DNA from: an uncultured Clostridia bacterium
GTDB taxonomy: Bacteria; Bacillota; Clostridia; Acetivibrionales; CALMWN01
NCBI GenBank assembly: GCA_937873555.1
Contig: CALMWN010000215.1
Span: 1-22,310, forward strand
DNA: 22,310 nucleotides
Direction: 5' to 3'
Numbering within the stretch: position 1 is the stretch's first letter; every line of letters starts with the position of its first letter. This document shows positions 1 to 7,131 of the stretch, one piece after another. Below the pieces are notes generated by a model. It worked only from the letters and a program-made list of their open reading frames with translations. It did no database searches and was not told where the DNA came from. The translations under genes were made by a program, and so were the position numbers.

Positions 1-2610
1 TCTGGCATTCTTTGCTGCATTATTGCAATTTAATAAGAATCCCAGGTTCTTTTTATTCCTTATTACCTTTACATTTTCTATATAGTTGGCTATATTTACA
101 GTTTCATCGCTTGAAACATCATCAGCTATAAGGATTTCGTAATCTATGCCTTCAGTATTTGCCTTGATAGACTGAAGGCACGAGTAAGTATAATCCCATT
201 GATTATAGGCAGGCACCACAATCGAAACCTGTGGATTGTCCAGCTTAGAAAAAACAAGCTTTTCATATTCATTTTTATGTTCGAATACTTGGATTGGCTC
301 TTTGTTATTTGGTTTAAACCTGGTAATATATTTTTCTATACGCTTAAAAGTTTTTAAGAAACCTTCCTGTCTTAAGTAATTAAAAAATTTCCCTATGTTA
401 TCAGAATTTGTGTTTTCAAGTACTTTCCCAGAATACTTTATCATCTTGTATGCTATTTTCAAAACACTTCTGCGTCTGCTCTTAATAGGTAAAACAGTCC
501 CCTGCAGCTTATAGCAGGCTTGTAGAAGCCTCCACCCGCGGGAATTGTATACGTTGTTCAGAATACGCTCTTTTTCAAGCAGCTGCTCAATATGTCCCTG
601 CTGATTTTGTATTGTAATATCTTTATTTCTTAAATCATCCCTTATCGAAGCTTCTTTTAATGAAAGTTCCTGTATCTTAATATTATTATCTTCTATTACA
701 GTAACTTTCTGCTTTATTTCATCAGCTAACATTTCTTTACTAACACTCAATTCATCTATCAATGAATTAAGTGCAGCTATTATTTCATCCTTATGTATAA
801 CTTCTTCTTCAAGTCTCTTACTTAATTCAGACTGTTCCTCTGTCTTACTATTCAGAATTTTTATAGCCTCATTCTTTTGAATGTTTTCCTTGTCCAGGCC
901 TTGACCCCATATGGATAGCTCATCTATCCTGCTATTCTGATTAGTTATAATCTCATCCTTTTGTTTACTTTCCTTATCCAGGCCTTGGCCCCACTTAGAT
1001 AGCTCTTCTATCCTGGCATTTTGCTGTACTATAATTTTATCCTTATGACTTATTTCCTCGTTAAGACTTTGTCCCCAGGCAGATAATTTCTCTATCTCAT
1101 TTTGTGTATCAATAATTCTTTTCGTCATTGTGATAAATCTATTATCTCTCTCCGGAACTATAGAGTTAATTGGAAGTTGAACATTATTTTCAAAGTCGCT
1201 GCAAACAGCAATAAAATATTTTCCATTTTGATTGTTAAATGAATCATTATTAATAATTTTTAGCTCTTTCATCTTGTTATTAGCAAGTATGGAGGCCACT
1301 TCATGCCTTTGGGAATAGAATTCTATGTTGTCAAAATGGTTTTTAAGAAAATGGAAAAACTCATCCTTGTAAAATTCTTTCACATGGAATTCATTATTAT
1401 AATTAAACAAATCTGAGTATATTTTCTTGTTCGGAGTGGATATTATTAGTATGCCTTCTTCCTTTAGTACTCTTTTTGCTTCATTCATGAACATGATCTG
1501 ATCTTCAACGCTTATATGTTCTATTGTCTCGAAAGAAACTACAATATCTATTGACTTGTCTGGAATAGGCATAGACGAAACCGATGCCTTTATGAAATAC
1601 AAGTTGTTCTTCTTATACTTTTTTTCAGCATTCAGTACAGCTTCCTCGCAGATATCTACTCCATATACTGTATGAGCATTCTTCGAAAGTAGCATTGAGC
1701 CATAACCTTCACCACACGCTGCGTCCAATACTATTTTGTCTTTAACTATATCCTGGATTGAATAGTATCTTTGGATATGTTCAATTTCAATTTCTGAGCC
1801 ATTAGAGTTTTCGGGTATAAACCTTTCTCCTGTAAATTCCATATTACCACCTTTATCAGTTTTTTTAGATGCCAGCACAACCGAATTATACTTAAAGAAG
1901 AATAAAGGGCCCTTACTAGAATAATTTTCATATTCATTATCCACATCAGTTATGCTTGTAGAATTATAGAATATATGCTCATCAAACCTGGTAGTATACA
2001 TTCCATACCCTTTGATAATATCACAAATATCATATCCCCAATCTGTATAAACAATTATTCCGTCTCTTAAGGGATCGCCGTGAAATACTGGCTTTTGCCC
2101 CTCTCGATTCTTTGTTAGCGCAGCCTCATGTAAAGGTACAGTGAAAACATGATATCCTTTAGGCTTAAGAACCCGTTTAATTTCCTGAAAAGCTTTAGCA
2201 GGATTTGATACATGTTCTAATACATCCTGAGTAATTATTAAATCAAAGCTATTATCTGCAAATGTAAGGTTTTCCAGATCATTGCACAGAATACCATCCT
2301 TATAATGCCCTGGTAATATATCATCAAAATACTCAAAACATGTATAGTTCGGCAATAATCGCAGAGTATTATGAATAGGGCCATATGAAGCTGCCTCAAG
2401 TATAAAAAAATCGCTAAATTTGGAAGCAGTTTCTTTTAAAGAAAGCGGTAAGCTTAAGAATGTTTGAACAATAATCTTGGATAAATCCGAATTTCTGATG
2501 CTAGCACCACAATTTGAACACCTTGCTTCTCTTAAAAGTGTTGCTCCATCTAAAATTGAGAATTCCGAAAAATTACCACATACAAAGCACTTTTCACTTA
2601 TTACTTTCAC
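1..2610 (-). CDS. Zinc ribbon - two methyltransferase domains - repeat coiled coil - GT2 glycosyltransferase (3' end outside window)
   Basis: One frame stays open from a GTG at 2610 (AAGGAG 8 bases upstream) to the window edge, 870 residues without a stop. Domains in order: a CxxC...CxxC zinc ribbon (C8, C11, C31, C34); a class I methyltransferase-like domain at about 65-165 (DNSFDLIITQDVLEHV at 119-133, VLKPKGYHVFTVPL); a second, canonical SAM methyltransferase at about 256-400 (VLDAACGEGYGS at 294-305, GVDICEEA, FETIEHIS); a coiled coil of 28-residue repeats at 506-691; a basic linker; and the start of a GT-A family 2 glycosyltransferase (VSIVVPAYNQ from 795, then ADDVSSDET). No signal peptide, so cytoplasmic. 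By family it should O-methylate and extend a glycan. WsaE (methyltransferase plus rhamnosyltransferases) and WbdD (methyltransferase plus coiled-coil ruler) are the closest architectures I know. It lies 75 bp after the sulfotransferase in the same operon. Which sugar is modified is unknown. Confidence 0.9.
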   Translation of the reverse strand, partial: MKVISEKCFVCGNFSEFSILDGATLLREARCSNCGASIRNSDLSKIIVQTFLSLPLSLKETASKFSDFFILEAASYGPIHNTLRLLPNYTCFEYFDDILPGHYKDGILCNDLENLTFADNSFDLIITQDVLEHVSNPAKAFQEIKRVLKPKGYHVFTVPLHEAALTKNREGQKPVFHGDPLRDGIIVYTDWGYDICDIIKGYGMYTTRFDEHIFYNSTSITDVDNEYENYSSKGPLFFFKYNSVVLASKKTDKGGNMEFTGERFIPENSNGSEIEIEHIQRYYSIQDIVKDKIVLDAACGEGYGSMLLSKNAHTVYGVDICEEAVLNAEKKYKKNNLYFIKASVSSMPIPDKSIDIVVSFETIEHISVEDQIMFMNEAKRVLKEEGILIISTPNKKIYSDLFNYNNEFHVKEFYKDEFFHFLKNHFDNIEFYSQRHEVASILANNKMKELKIINNDSFNNQNGKYFIAVCSDFENNVQLPINSIVPERDNRFITMTKRIIDTQNEIEKLSAWGQSLNEEISHKDKIIVQQNARIEELSKWGQGLDKESKQKDEIITNQNSRIDELSIWGQGLDKENIQKNEAIKILNSKTEEQSELSKRLEEEVIHKDEIIAALNSLIDELSVSKEMLADEIKQKVTVIEDNNIKIQELSLKEASIRDDLRNKDITIQNQQGHIEQLLEKERILNNVYNSRGWRLLQACYKLQGTVLPIKSRRRSVLKIAYKMIKYSGKVLENTNSDNIGKFFNYLRQEGFLKTFKRIEKYITRFKPNNKEPIQVFEHKNEYEKLVFSKLDNPQVSIVVPAYNQWDYTYSCLQSIKANTEGIDYEILIADDVSSDETVNIANYIENVKVIRNKKNLGFLLNCNNAAKNAR
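538..1095 (-). repeat. Seven tandem 28-residue (84-bp) coiled-coil units inside the giant enzyme
   Basis: Residues 506-691 divide into six full 28-residue units (506-533, 534-561, 562-589, 590-617, 618-645, 646-673) and a partial seventh. Each starts I(E/D)ELS or similar (IEKLS, IEELS, IDELS, TEEQS, IDELS, IQELS, IEQLL). The first three carry WGQ(S/G)L at unit positions 7-11, and most share a K-D/x-E-I motif around positions 18-22. Twenty-eight residues is four heptads, so phase is kept through the array, as expected for a continuous parallel coiled coil. The three upstream units are most alike in DNA too, suggesting recent 84-bp duplication. Confidence 0.9.
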
Positions 2611-2685
2611 TTGTCTTCTCCTTATTAAAGAAAATATTTAATAGCTTATAATGCCTTTAATATTACTCCAATGATCTATCAAGGG

Positions 2686-4098
2686 TTATATAAATTTTAC
2701 TGATTTAATAAAGAAAGATAATTCTCTTATATCCAGACCTAATCCTTTTACGGCAATTGGTTTAACTGAAAAGGATGATATAAGCTTGAAAGTAAAAAAG
2801 TAAAATTGATAATTAAAATCCCATTTTATAATATTGTCTATGTTAATTTCGATTTCATGCTCATTATGTAACCCATTTAAATTAATCTTGTCAATTAAAA
2901 AAGTATCTTGATAAATACTTAAAGTTACTATATTACCACTAGTAAGCATATCAATAAAATTAAAAAGCAATGTAAAAATTATTTTCTTGCATTGCTTTTT
3001 AATTAATGAATAGAACGTTGCAGTCTTATCCATCCACGAATCTTGTAATAGCTCCTTGCCCTCCAAATAGACACCTTCTAATGGAAATACAATATTGTTT
3101 TCAAAGTTCAACTCAATTTTGTTCAACTTTAAATTATAATTCTCATAGAAAGAATTATCATATCCTAGATATGACAATTCTTTGCCTATCAGTAATTTTA
3201 AAATCAGTATTTCTTCATCCGAATAATGCATAATTGCACTTTTATTATTTTCGTGAACAAGTTTATCAACGAATTCCAAGCCCTTCTTGCAGGGAGAAAC
3301 ACCTAAAAACTCATATAAATTCGAGGTTCTCTCAAGTTTATATGATAACAGATCTTCATACTTTATTATACATAACTTACCAGAATGGAGGGAGGAAAGA
3401 GATGAAAATATATATTTTAAGTACCTATAATACTGCGCTAGAGAATTATTAAACGATGGTGAAAATGCTTTGTCCCATACCTCTTCGCTTCTTGTACTCC
3501 TTTTCCGCATTGAATCAATAGTTGAAAGCGGTTCTCTTAATAAAGAAATAACTTTTATATTGTTTGAAGAAAAGTATTTAAGGAAACGCAAATTATCCGG
3601 ATTCTTTTCCCCTATAATTTCTCTATCTGTCTTAGAGCACAAACATTTATTAACTATTTCTATTCCAGCTTGAATTAAATCACTTCCATAGTACCCTTGA
3701 TAAAGTAAATCCAAAATATTATTACATATACTTTCAACTTCTTTCATGGAAAACTTCTCATATCCTAAGGTTTCTTTATACCCCACTTCAGTCAATACTC
3801 GTTTATATGAAGAAATATCCTTTTGAAATCCGATATCATCTATTTTACTTATTAAATTATCAGTAAGGCTGTTAATTATCCAATCTTTGATTTTTTCTAC
3901 ATTATCTTTTGGTATTTTATTATCACCTGCTATCATTTCTAAGAGAGGAAGTATACCAGTTTCGCCAAAGTAGCAGTAAATATCCTTATGCCCATTTAAA
4001 AGTTCTCCGGTAAGTGAAGTTCCACCTCTTGGCATTCCACATACGAAAAATTTTAATTTCTGTCTATCTTTATTAAAAAAATAATTTGATAGTCTCAT
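2686..4098 (-). CDS. PAPS-dependent sulfotransferase-like protein
   Basis: 470 residues, ATG start with AGGTG just upstream. The N-terminus has the 5'-phosphosulfate-binding loop GMPRGGTSLT (21-30) and the middle has a 3'-phosphate-binding stretch, VISLLREPLSTIDSMRKR (183-200), followed by IKYEDLL, all typical of the Sulfotransfer_1/Sulfotransfer_3 families. Such enzymes move sulfate from PAPS to a sugar or other hydroxyl; there is no signal peptide, so it acts in the cytoplasm. The C-terminal 130 or so residues lie outside the usual fold and look beta-rich; I do not recognise them. It lies 29 bp downstream of wzt and 75 bp upstream of the methyltransferase/glycosyltransferase gene, so the likely acceptor is the exported glycan or its lipid-linked precursor. 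The acceptor is inferred from context only. Confidence 0.8.
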   Translation of the reverse strand: MRLSNYFFNKDRQKLKFFVCGMPRGGTSLTGELLNGHKDIYCYFGETGILPLLEMIAGDNKIPKDNVEKIKDWIINSLTDNLISKIDDIGFQKDISSYKRVLTEVGYKETLGYEKFSMKEVESICNNILDLLYQGYYGSDLIQAGIEIVNKCLCSKTDREIIGEKNPDNLRFLKYFSSNNIKVISLLREPLSTIDSMRKRSTRSEEVWDKAFSPSFNNSLAQYYRYLKYIFSSLSSLHSGKLCIIKYEDLLSYKLERTSNLYEFLGVSPCKKGLEFVDKLVHENNKSAIMHYSDEEILILKLLIGKELSYLGYDNSFYENYNLKLNKIELNFENNIVFPLEGVYLEGKELLQDSWMDKTATFYSLIKKQCKKIIFTLLFNFIDMLTSGNIVTLSIYQDTFLIDKINLNGLHNEHEIEINIDNIIKWDFNYQFYFFTFKLISSFSVKPIAVKGLGLDIRELSFFIKSVKFI

Positions 4099-4127
4099 AT
4101 AACACCTATTCCAAATAAATTACTATT

Positions 4128-5417
4128 TTATAATAAACTTTCGAAAACTACATCATCTAAAAATATATTACCCTGTAGAGTATAGTTAATTTCATTAATT
4201 ATTTCAACAATTATAGCATCATGAATATAACAGTGTTGGATATGTTTCTCAGATGTTCCTGATGCAATTGCTGCAGAAATCGTATATGAACCTCTATAAA
4301 AATTAGGTAGTTTAAATTTAAAGCTAAACGATTTTATAACTTTTTGATTTATACTATTTATTTCATGTTTTAAAACAAGTGTGTTCACTTCAGTTACTAT
4401 ATTACCAGAAGCATTTTTTATGGTAAATCCAAGAATAGGGTTCAAAATCTTATGTCCCAGAAATCTGACTTTTACTGCCAGCTTTAACATTTGTCCTGGT
4501 TTCATAACAAATACTTTTTCATTGGTTTCGCCATCGAATAAGCTAATACCTATAATCTCTGCTTTTAAGTCACCTATTACATCTACGTTATTCCTAATAT
4601 CATCAATATCATTCAATAATGCACTTTCTTCTTCCACAGTGTTATCTTTCCCACTCTCAAAAGAATAGTGTTTATTATAAGAAGAATCAATCATAAATGC
4701 TTGATATTCTTTTGAAATTTCATATGGGTTGCCACTTCTGATAATGAGCCCTTCATTAACCCATAATACTCTATCGCAGAAGCTATTAATTAATGAGACA
4801 GAATGTGAAACAAATAAAATTGTTTTTCTTTTTTTGAATTCCTCAATCTTCCTTAAACATTTTTGTTGAAATCTCATGTCACCAACACTTAATGCCTCAT
4901 CAATTATTAATATATCAGGATCTACATTTATAGCTACAGCAAAAGCAAGCCGGACAAACATACCGCTCGAATATGTCTTTACCGGTTGATAAACAAAATC
5001 TCCGATATCAGCAAAAGAAAATATATCATCAAGTCTTTGCTCCATTTCTTCTCTTGTATATCCCATTAAGGTTCCATTAAGGTAAACATTTTCAATTCCT
5101 GTAAGTTCAGGATTAAAGCCCGCTCCCAGTTCCAATAAAGCTGACACTTTACCATTAACTGTAACTTTACCGGAAGAAGGACTCAGTACCCCTGTAATGA
5201 TCTTTAACAGTGTAGATTTTCCAGACCCATTCTTTCCGACAATTCCTAAAGTTTCACCTTTTTTTACTTCTAAACTTATATCTTTTAGTGCATAAAAATC
5301 CTTATGATAATTTTTTCTAAAAGGGTTTATAGACTCTTTTAACCTGTCAACAGGTTGATCATAAAGCTTATATATCTTTGATAGGTTTTCAACCTTAATC
5401 GCTATTTCATCTGACAT
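4128..5417 (-). CDS. wzt: ABC transporter ATPase of polysaccharide export with C-terminal glycan-recognition domain (Wzt-like)
   Basis: 429 residues from ATG 5417, chosen because GAGGA lies 8 bases upstream; a TTG 14 codons earlier has no good site. The ATPase half shows Walker A GKNGSGKST (61-69), signature YSSGM (149-153), Walker B ILIIDEAL (169-176) and H-loop His205. The segment after residue 285 is a beta-rich extension matching the Wzt C-terminal domain by layout (GQMLKLAVKVRF, then a FYRGSYTISAAIA strand pair). In Wzt proteins this domain binds the modified non-reducing end of the glycan and licenses export. Its presence fits with the methyltransferase and sulfotransferase genes downstream. 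It pairs with the permease at 6171-6980, although an unknown gene sits between them. TagH-like teichoic acid export is the alternative, but the long C-terminal domain and the rml genes favour an O-antigen/S-layer glycan exporter. Confidence 0.92.
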   Translation of the reverse strand: MSDEIAIKVENLSKIYKLYDQPVDRLKESINPFRKNYHKDFYALKDISLEVKKGETLGIVGKNGSGKSTLLKIITGVLSPSSGKVTVNGKVSALLELGAGFNPELTGIENVYLNGTLMGYTREEMEQRLDDIFSFADIGDFVYQPVKTYSSGMFVRLAFAVAINVDPDILIIDEALSVGDMRFQQKCLRKIEEFKKRKTILFVSHSVSLINSFCDRVLWVNEGLIIRSGNPYEISKEYQAFMIDSSYNKHYSFESGKDNTVEEESALLNDIDDIRNNVDVIGDLKAEIIGISLFDGETNEKVFVMKPGQMLKLAVKVRFLGHKILNPILGFTIKNASGNIVTEVNTLVLKHEINSINQKVIKSFSFKFKLPNFYRGSYTISAAIASGTSEKHIQHCYIHDAIIVEIINEINYTLQGNIFLDDVVFESLL

Positions 5418-5480
5418 TTTATTTATCCTCAATCTTTCAATAATTACGCAATTGCCCAAATAACTTTTTTCATTATACCT

Positions 5481-6149
5481 CTACTTACTACCTTTAAAAT
5501 CATAGAATTTTACATCATATATATGAATGCTCAAATCTCTTCCGTCGCTGTTTACACCCATCTGGGCAGGATTATAGGTCTTATCCGTAAATACCCTTAT
5601 TACACTTCCCGATTTAAGATTGATTACATTTTCTACGGCTATATCAATTTCAAATTTATCACTTCTGTCAAAAGTATATTGCTTTTGACTTTTATCCGCA
5701 AATTCAAGTGTCAGCTTCAGGGGCAACAGCTGTTTTATATCCGGAACCCAACCGCTTACTTTAATATGCGGATTTTTATAACTGCTTATTTCCTGATCAT
5801 TATTTATATATATATTTGCTCTTTTTCCGATAAAATTGTCATCATACCTGCCCAAGAGTATTGTTTGCAGTTTATCGTCGTAGTTGACAAGCTTGCTTGC
5901 AGTATTATAAAAGTTTTTCAGATCAGGGTGTTCATTCACTACTTGAGGCCTTTTAATATTTTTAAGGCTTTGCCTTAATTTCCCTATATCCCCTTCTCCA
6001 TAATACTGCTTTGCCTGGTTTATAAAATATAAAGATTCGTTATTCTTACCGGCATTGTATTTACCCAACAAAAAAATAAAAGTATAAGTAAAAACAATAA
6101 TTAGTACCCAAAAAATTTTTCTATTTATTTTAAATTTGATTTTTCTCAT
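5481..6149 (-). CDS. Membrane-anchored protein of unknown function between wzm and wzt
   Basis: 222 residues from ATG 6149 (AAGAG about 8 bases upstream); a GTG three codons earlier is possible. A lysine-rich N-terminus is followed by one hydrophobic segment (about 12-30, FWVLIIVFTYTFIFLLG) without a clear cleavage site, so I read it as a signal anchor with the rest outside. Residues 35-85 are charged and probably helical; residues from about 115 alternate like a beta-sandwich (LPLKLTLEF, KFEIDIAV, GSVIRVFT, LSIHIYDVKFYD). I recognise no family. It lies 21 bp after the permease gene and 63 bp before wzt, so it is co-transcribed with the exporter. An extracellular glycan-handling or transporter-accessory role is a guess from position. 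Confidence 0.8.
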   Translation of the reverse strand: MRKIKFKINRKIFWVLIIVFTYTFIFLLGKYNAGKNNESLYFINQAKQYYGEGDIGKLRQSLKNIKRPQVVNEHPDLKNFYNTASKLVNYDDKLQTILLGRYDDNFIGKRANIYINNDQEISSYKNPHIKVSGWVPDIKQLLPLKLTLEFADKSQKQYTFDRSDKFEIDIAVENVINLKSGSVIRVFTDKTYNPAQMGVNSDGRDLSIHIYDVKFYDFKGSK

Positions 6150-6170
6150 AATTATCACTCTTCTTATATA

Positions 6171-6980
6171 TTATAATACGTCCGCAAAATGAGGCTTCAG
6201 TCTTCTGAATATAGTCGCACCGAATATAAACATAATGAGACAGACAGCCCAAAAGTATACGGTTGTCCAGGGGTCTTCCCAAAACCATTTTTTATGAATA
6301 AATGTATTCCTATATCCCTCAATTATATAAAACATCGGATTTAATTTAATTAAGAACATATATTTTGCCGGTAAAATCTGATACGACCAAAATATAGGTG
6401 TCAGCCAAAAGCCAAATTGCAAAACCATAGCGACAAATTGTCCAACATCTTTCAAAAAGACAACTAATGCAGATGTTAACCACGAACTTCCTAATATAAG
6501 TATAATCATAGCAAAAAGGTAATATAGTACTTGAATGTTATGGAGGTTCATCTCGTATCCATATATTGCAAACATTAAAAAAATAACTGTTATAAAGAAG
6601 AAATGCACAAATAATGCAGAAATAATCTTTACTATTGGTAGTACAGTTACTCTAAAAACAACCTTTTTAACAAGGTAGCTGTTATCTATAACTGCATGTG
6701 TCGCAGCTTGCAAACTGTCTGAAAAAAAATTCCACGGAATCATACCGCAAATCAACCACAAAATAAATGGAAAGTTGCTGACAGGAGCTGATTTGAAGCC
6801 TACCTGAAAAACGAACCACAATATTAGTATGCTTACTGTTGGCTGGATAAATGCCCAGATAATACCCAGATATGAGCCCAAATACCTCATTTCAAATTCT
6901 TTTTTAGCTAATTCAAATAGCAATTTTCTATCCTTATATATATCTTTAAGAAAAGATATTAAAATCTGAATTTGTCTCAT
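6171..6980 (-). CDS. wzm: ABC-2 type polysaccharide export permease (Wzm-like)
   Basis: 269 residues from ATG 6980 (MRQIQILISF), the usual Wzm/TagG length. The frame is open upstream to a TTG at 7097, but that part reads through hairpin repeats, so I reject it. The sequence has the family's cytoplasmic N-terminal helix (KDRKLLFELAKKEF), then about six hydrophobic segments (YLGIIWAFIQPTVSILILWF onwards) and the late LTPIFWSY and LNPMFYIIEGYR motifs typical of ABC2_membrane exporters. With Wzt it should flip undecaprenyl-linked glycan across the membrane. The ribosome site is weak (GGGGG 13 bases upstream), which may lower translation compared with neighbours. It is separated from rmlB by 131 bp holding a 21-bp-unit hairpin array. 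Confidence 0.92.
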   Translation of the reverse strand: MRQIQILISFLKDIYKDRKLLFELAKKEFEMRYLGSYLGIIWAFIQPTVSILILWFVFQVGFKSAPVSNFPFILWLICGMIPWNFFSDSLQAATHAVIDNSYLVKKVVFRVTVLPIVKIISALFVHFFFITVIFLMFAIYGYEMNLHNIQVLYYLFAMIILILGSSWLTSALVVFLKDVGQFVAMVLQFGFWLTPIFWSYQILPAKYMFLIKLNPMFYIIEGYRNTFIHKKWFWEDPWTTVYFWAVCLIMFIFGATIFRRLKPHFADVL

Positions 6981-7047
6981 GAAAATCAATTTTCCCCCAA
7001 GCACTTTCCAATAATTGAATCTATAATCAGTCTTCCTACTATCTCTA

Positions 7048-7131
7048 TTCAACAGATGCGAAGCATCTCTCAACACGAGCGCAGCTCGTCTCAACAAGCG
7101 CTCTGCGCTTCTCAGCCCTCAGCCTTCAGCC
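7048..7131. repeat. Array of four 21-bp units, three of them hairpins, over the rmlB 3' end
   Basis: On the plus strand: TTCAAC + AGATGC-gaa-GCATCT, CTCAAC + ACGAGC-gca-GCTCGT, CTCAAC + AAGCGC-tct-GCGCTT, then CTCAGCCCTCAGCCTTCAGCC. Each of the first three units is a 6-nt linker plus a 6-bp stem with a 3-nt loop. The stems differ in sequence but are perfectly self-complementary. The fourth unit is three tandem heptamers. Total 84 bp, so the 21-bp period equals three 7-bp steps. The rmlB stop codon lies inside the array (7112-7114). No U-tract follows, so these are not ordinary terminators. Confidence 0.85.

Noticed and set aside
1746..1946. 66-codon minus-strand frame
   Set aside because: It is an out-of-phase shadow inside the continuous methyltransferase frame from 2610.
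6981..7097. Extended N-terminus of the permease from TTG 7097
   Set aside because: The 39 extra codons read through the hairpin array and do not resemble any Wzm; ATG 6980 gives the normal length.
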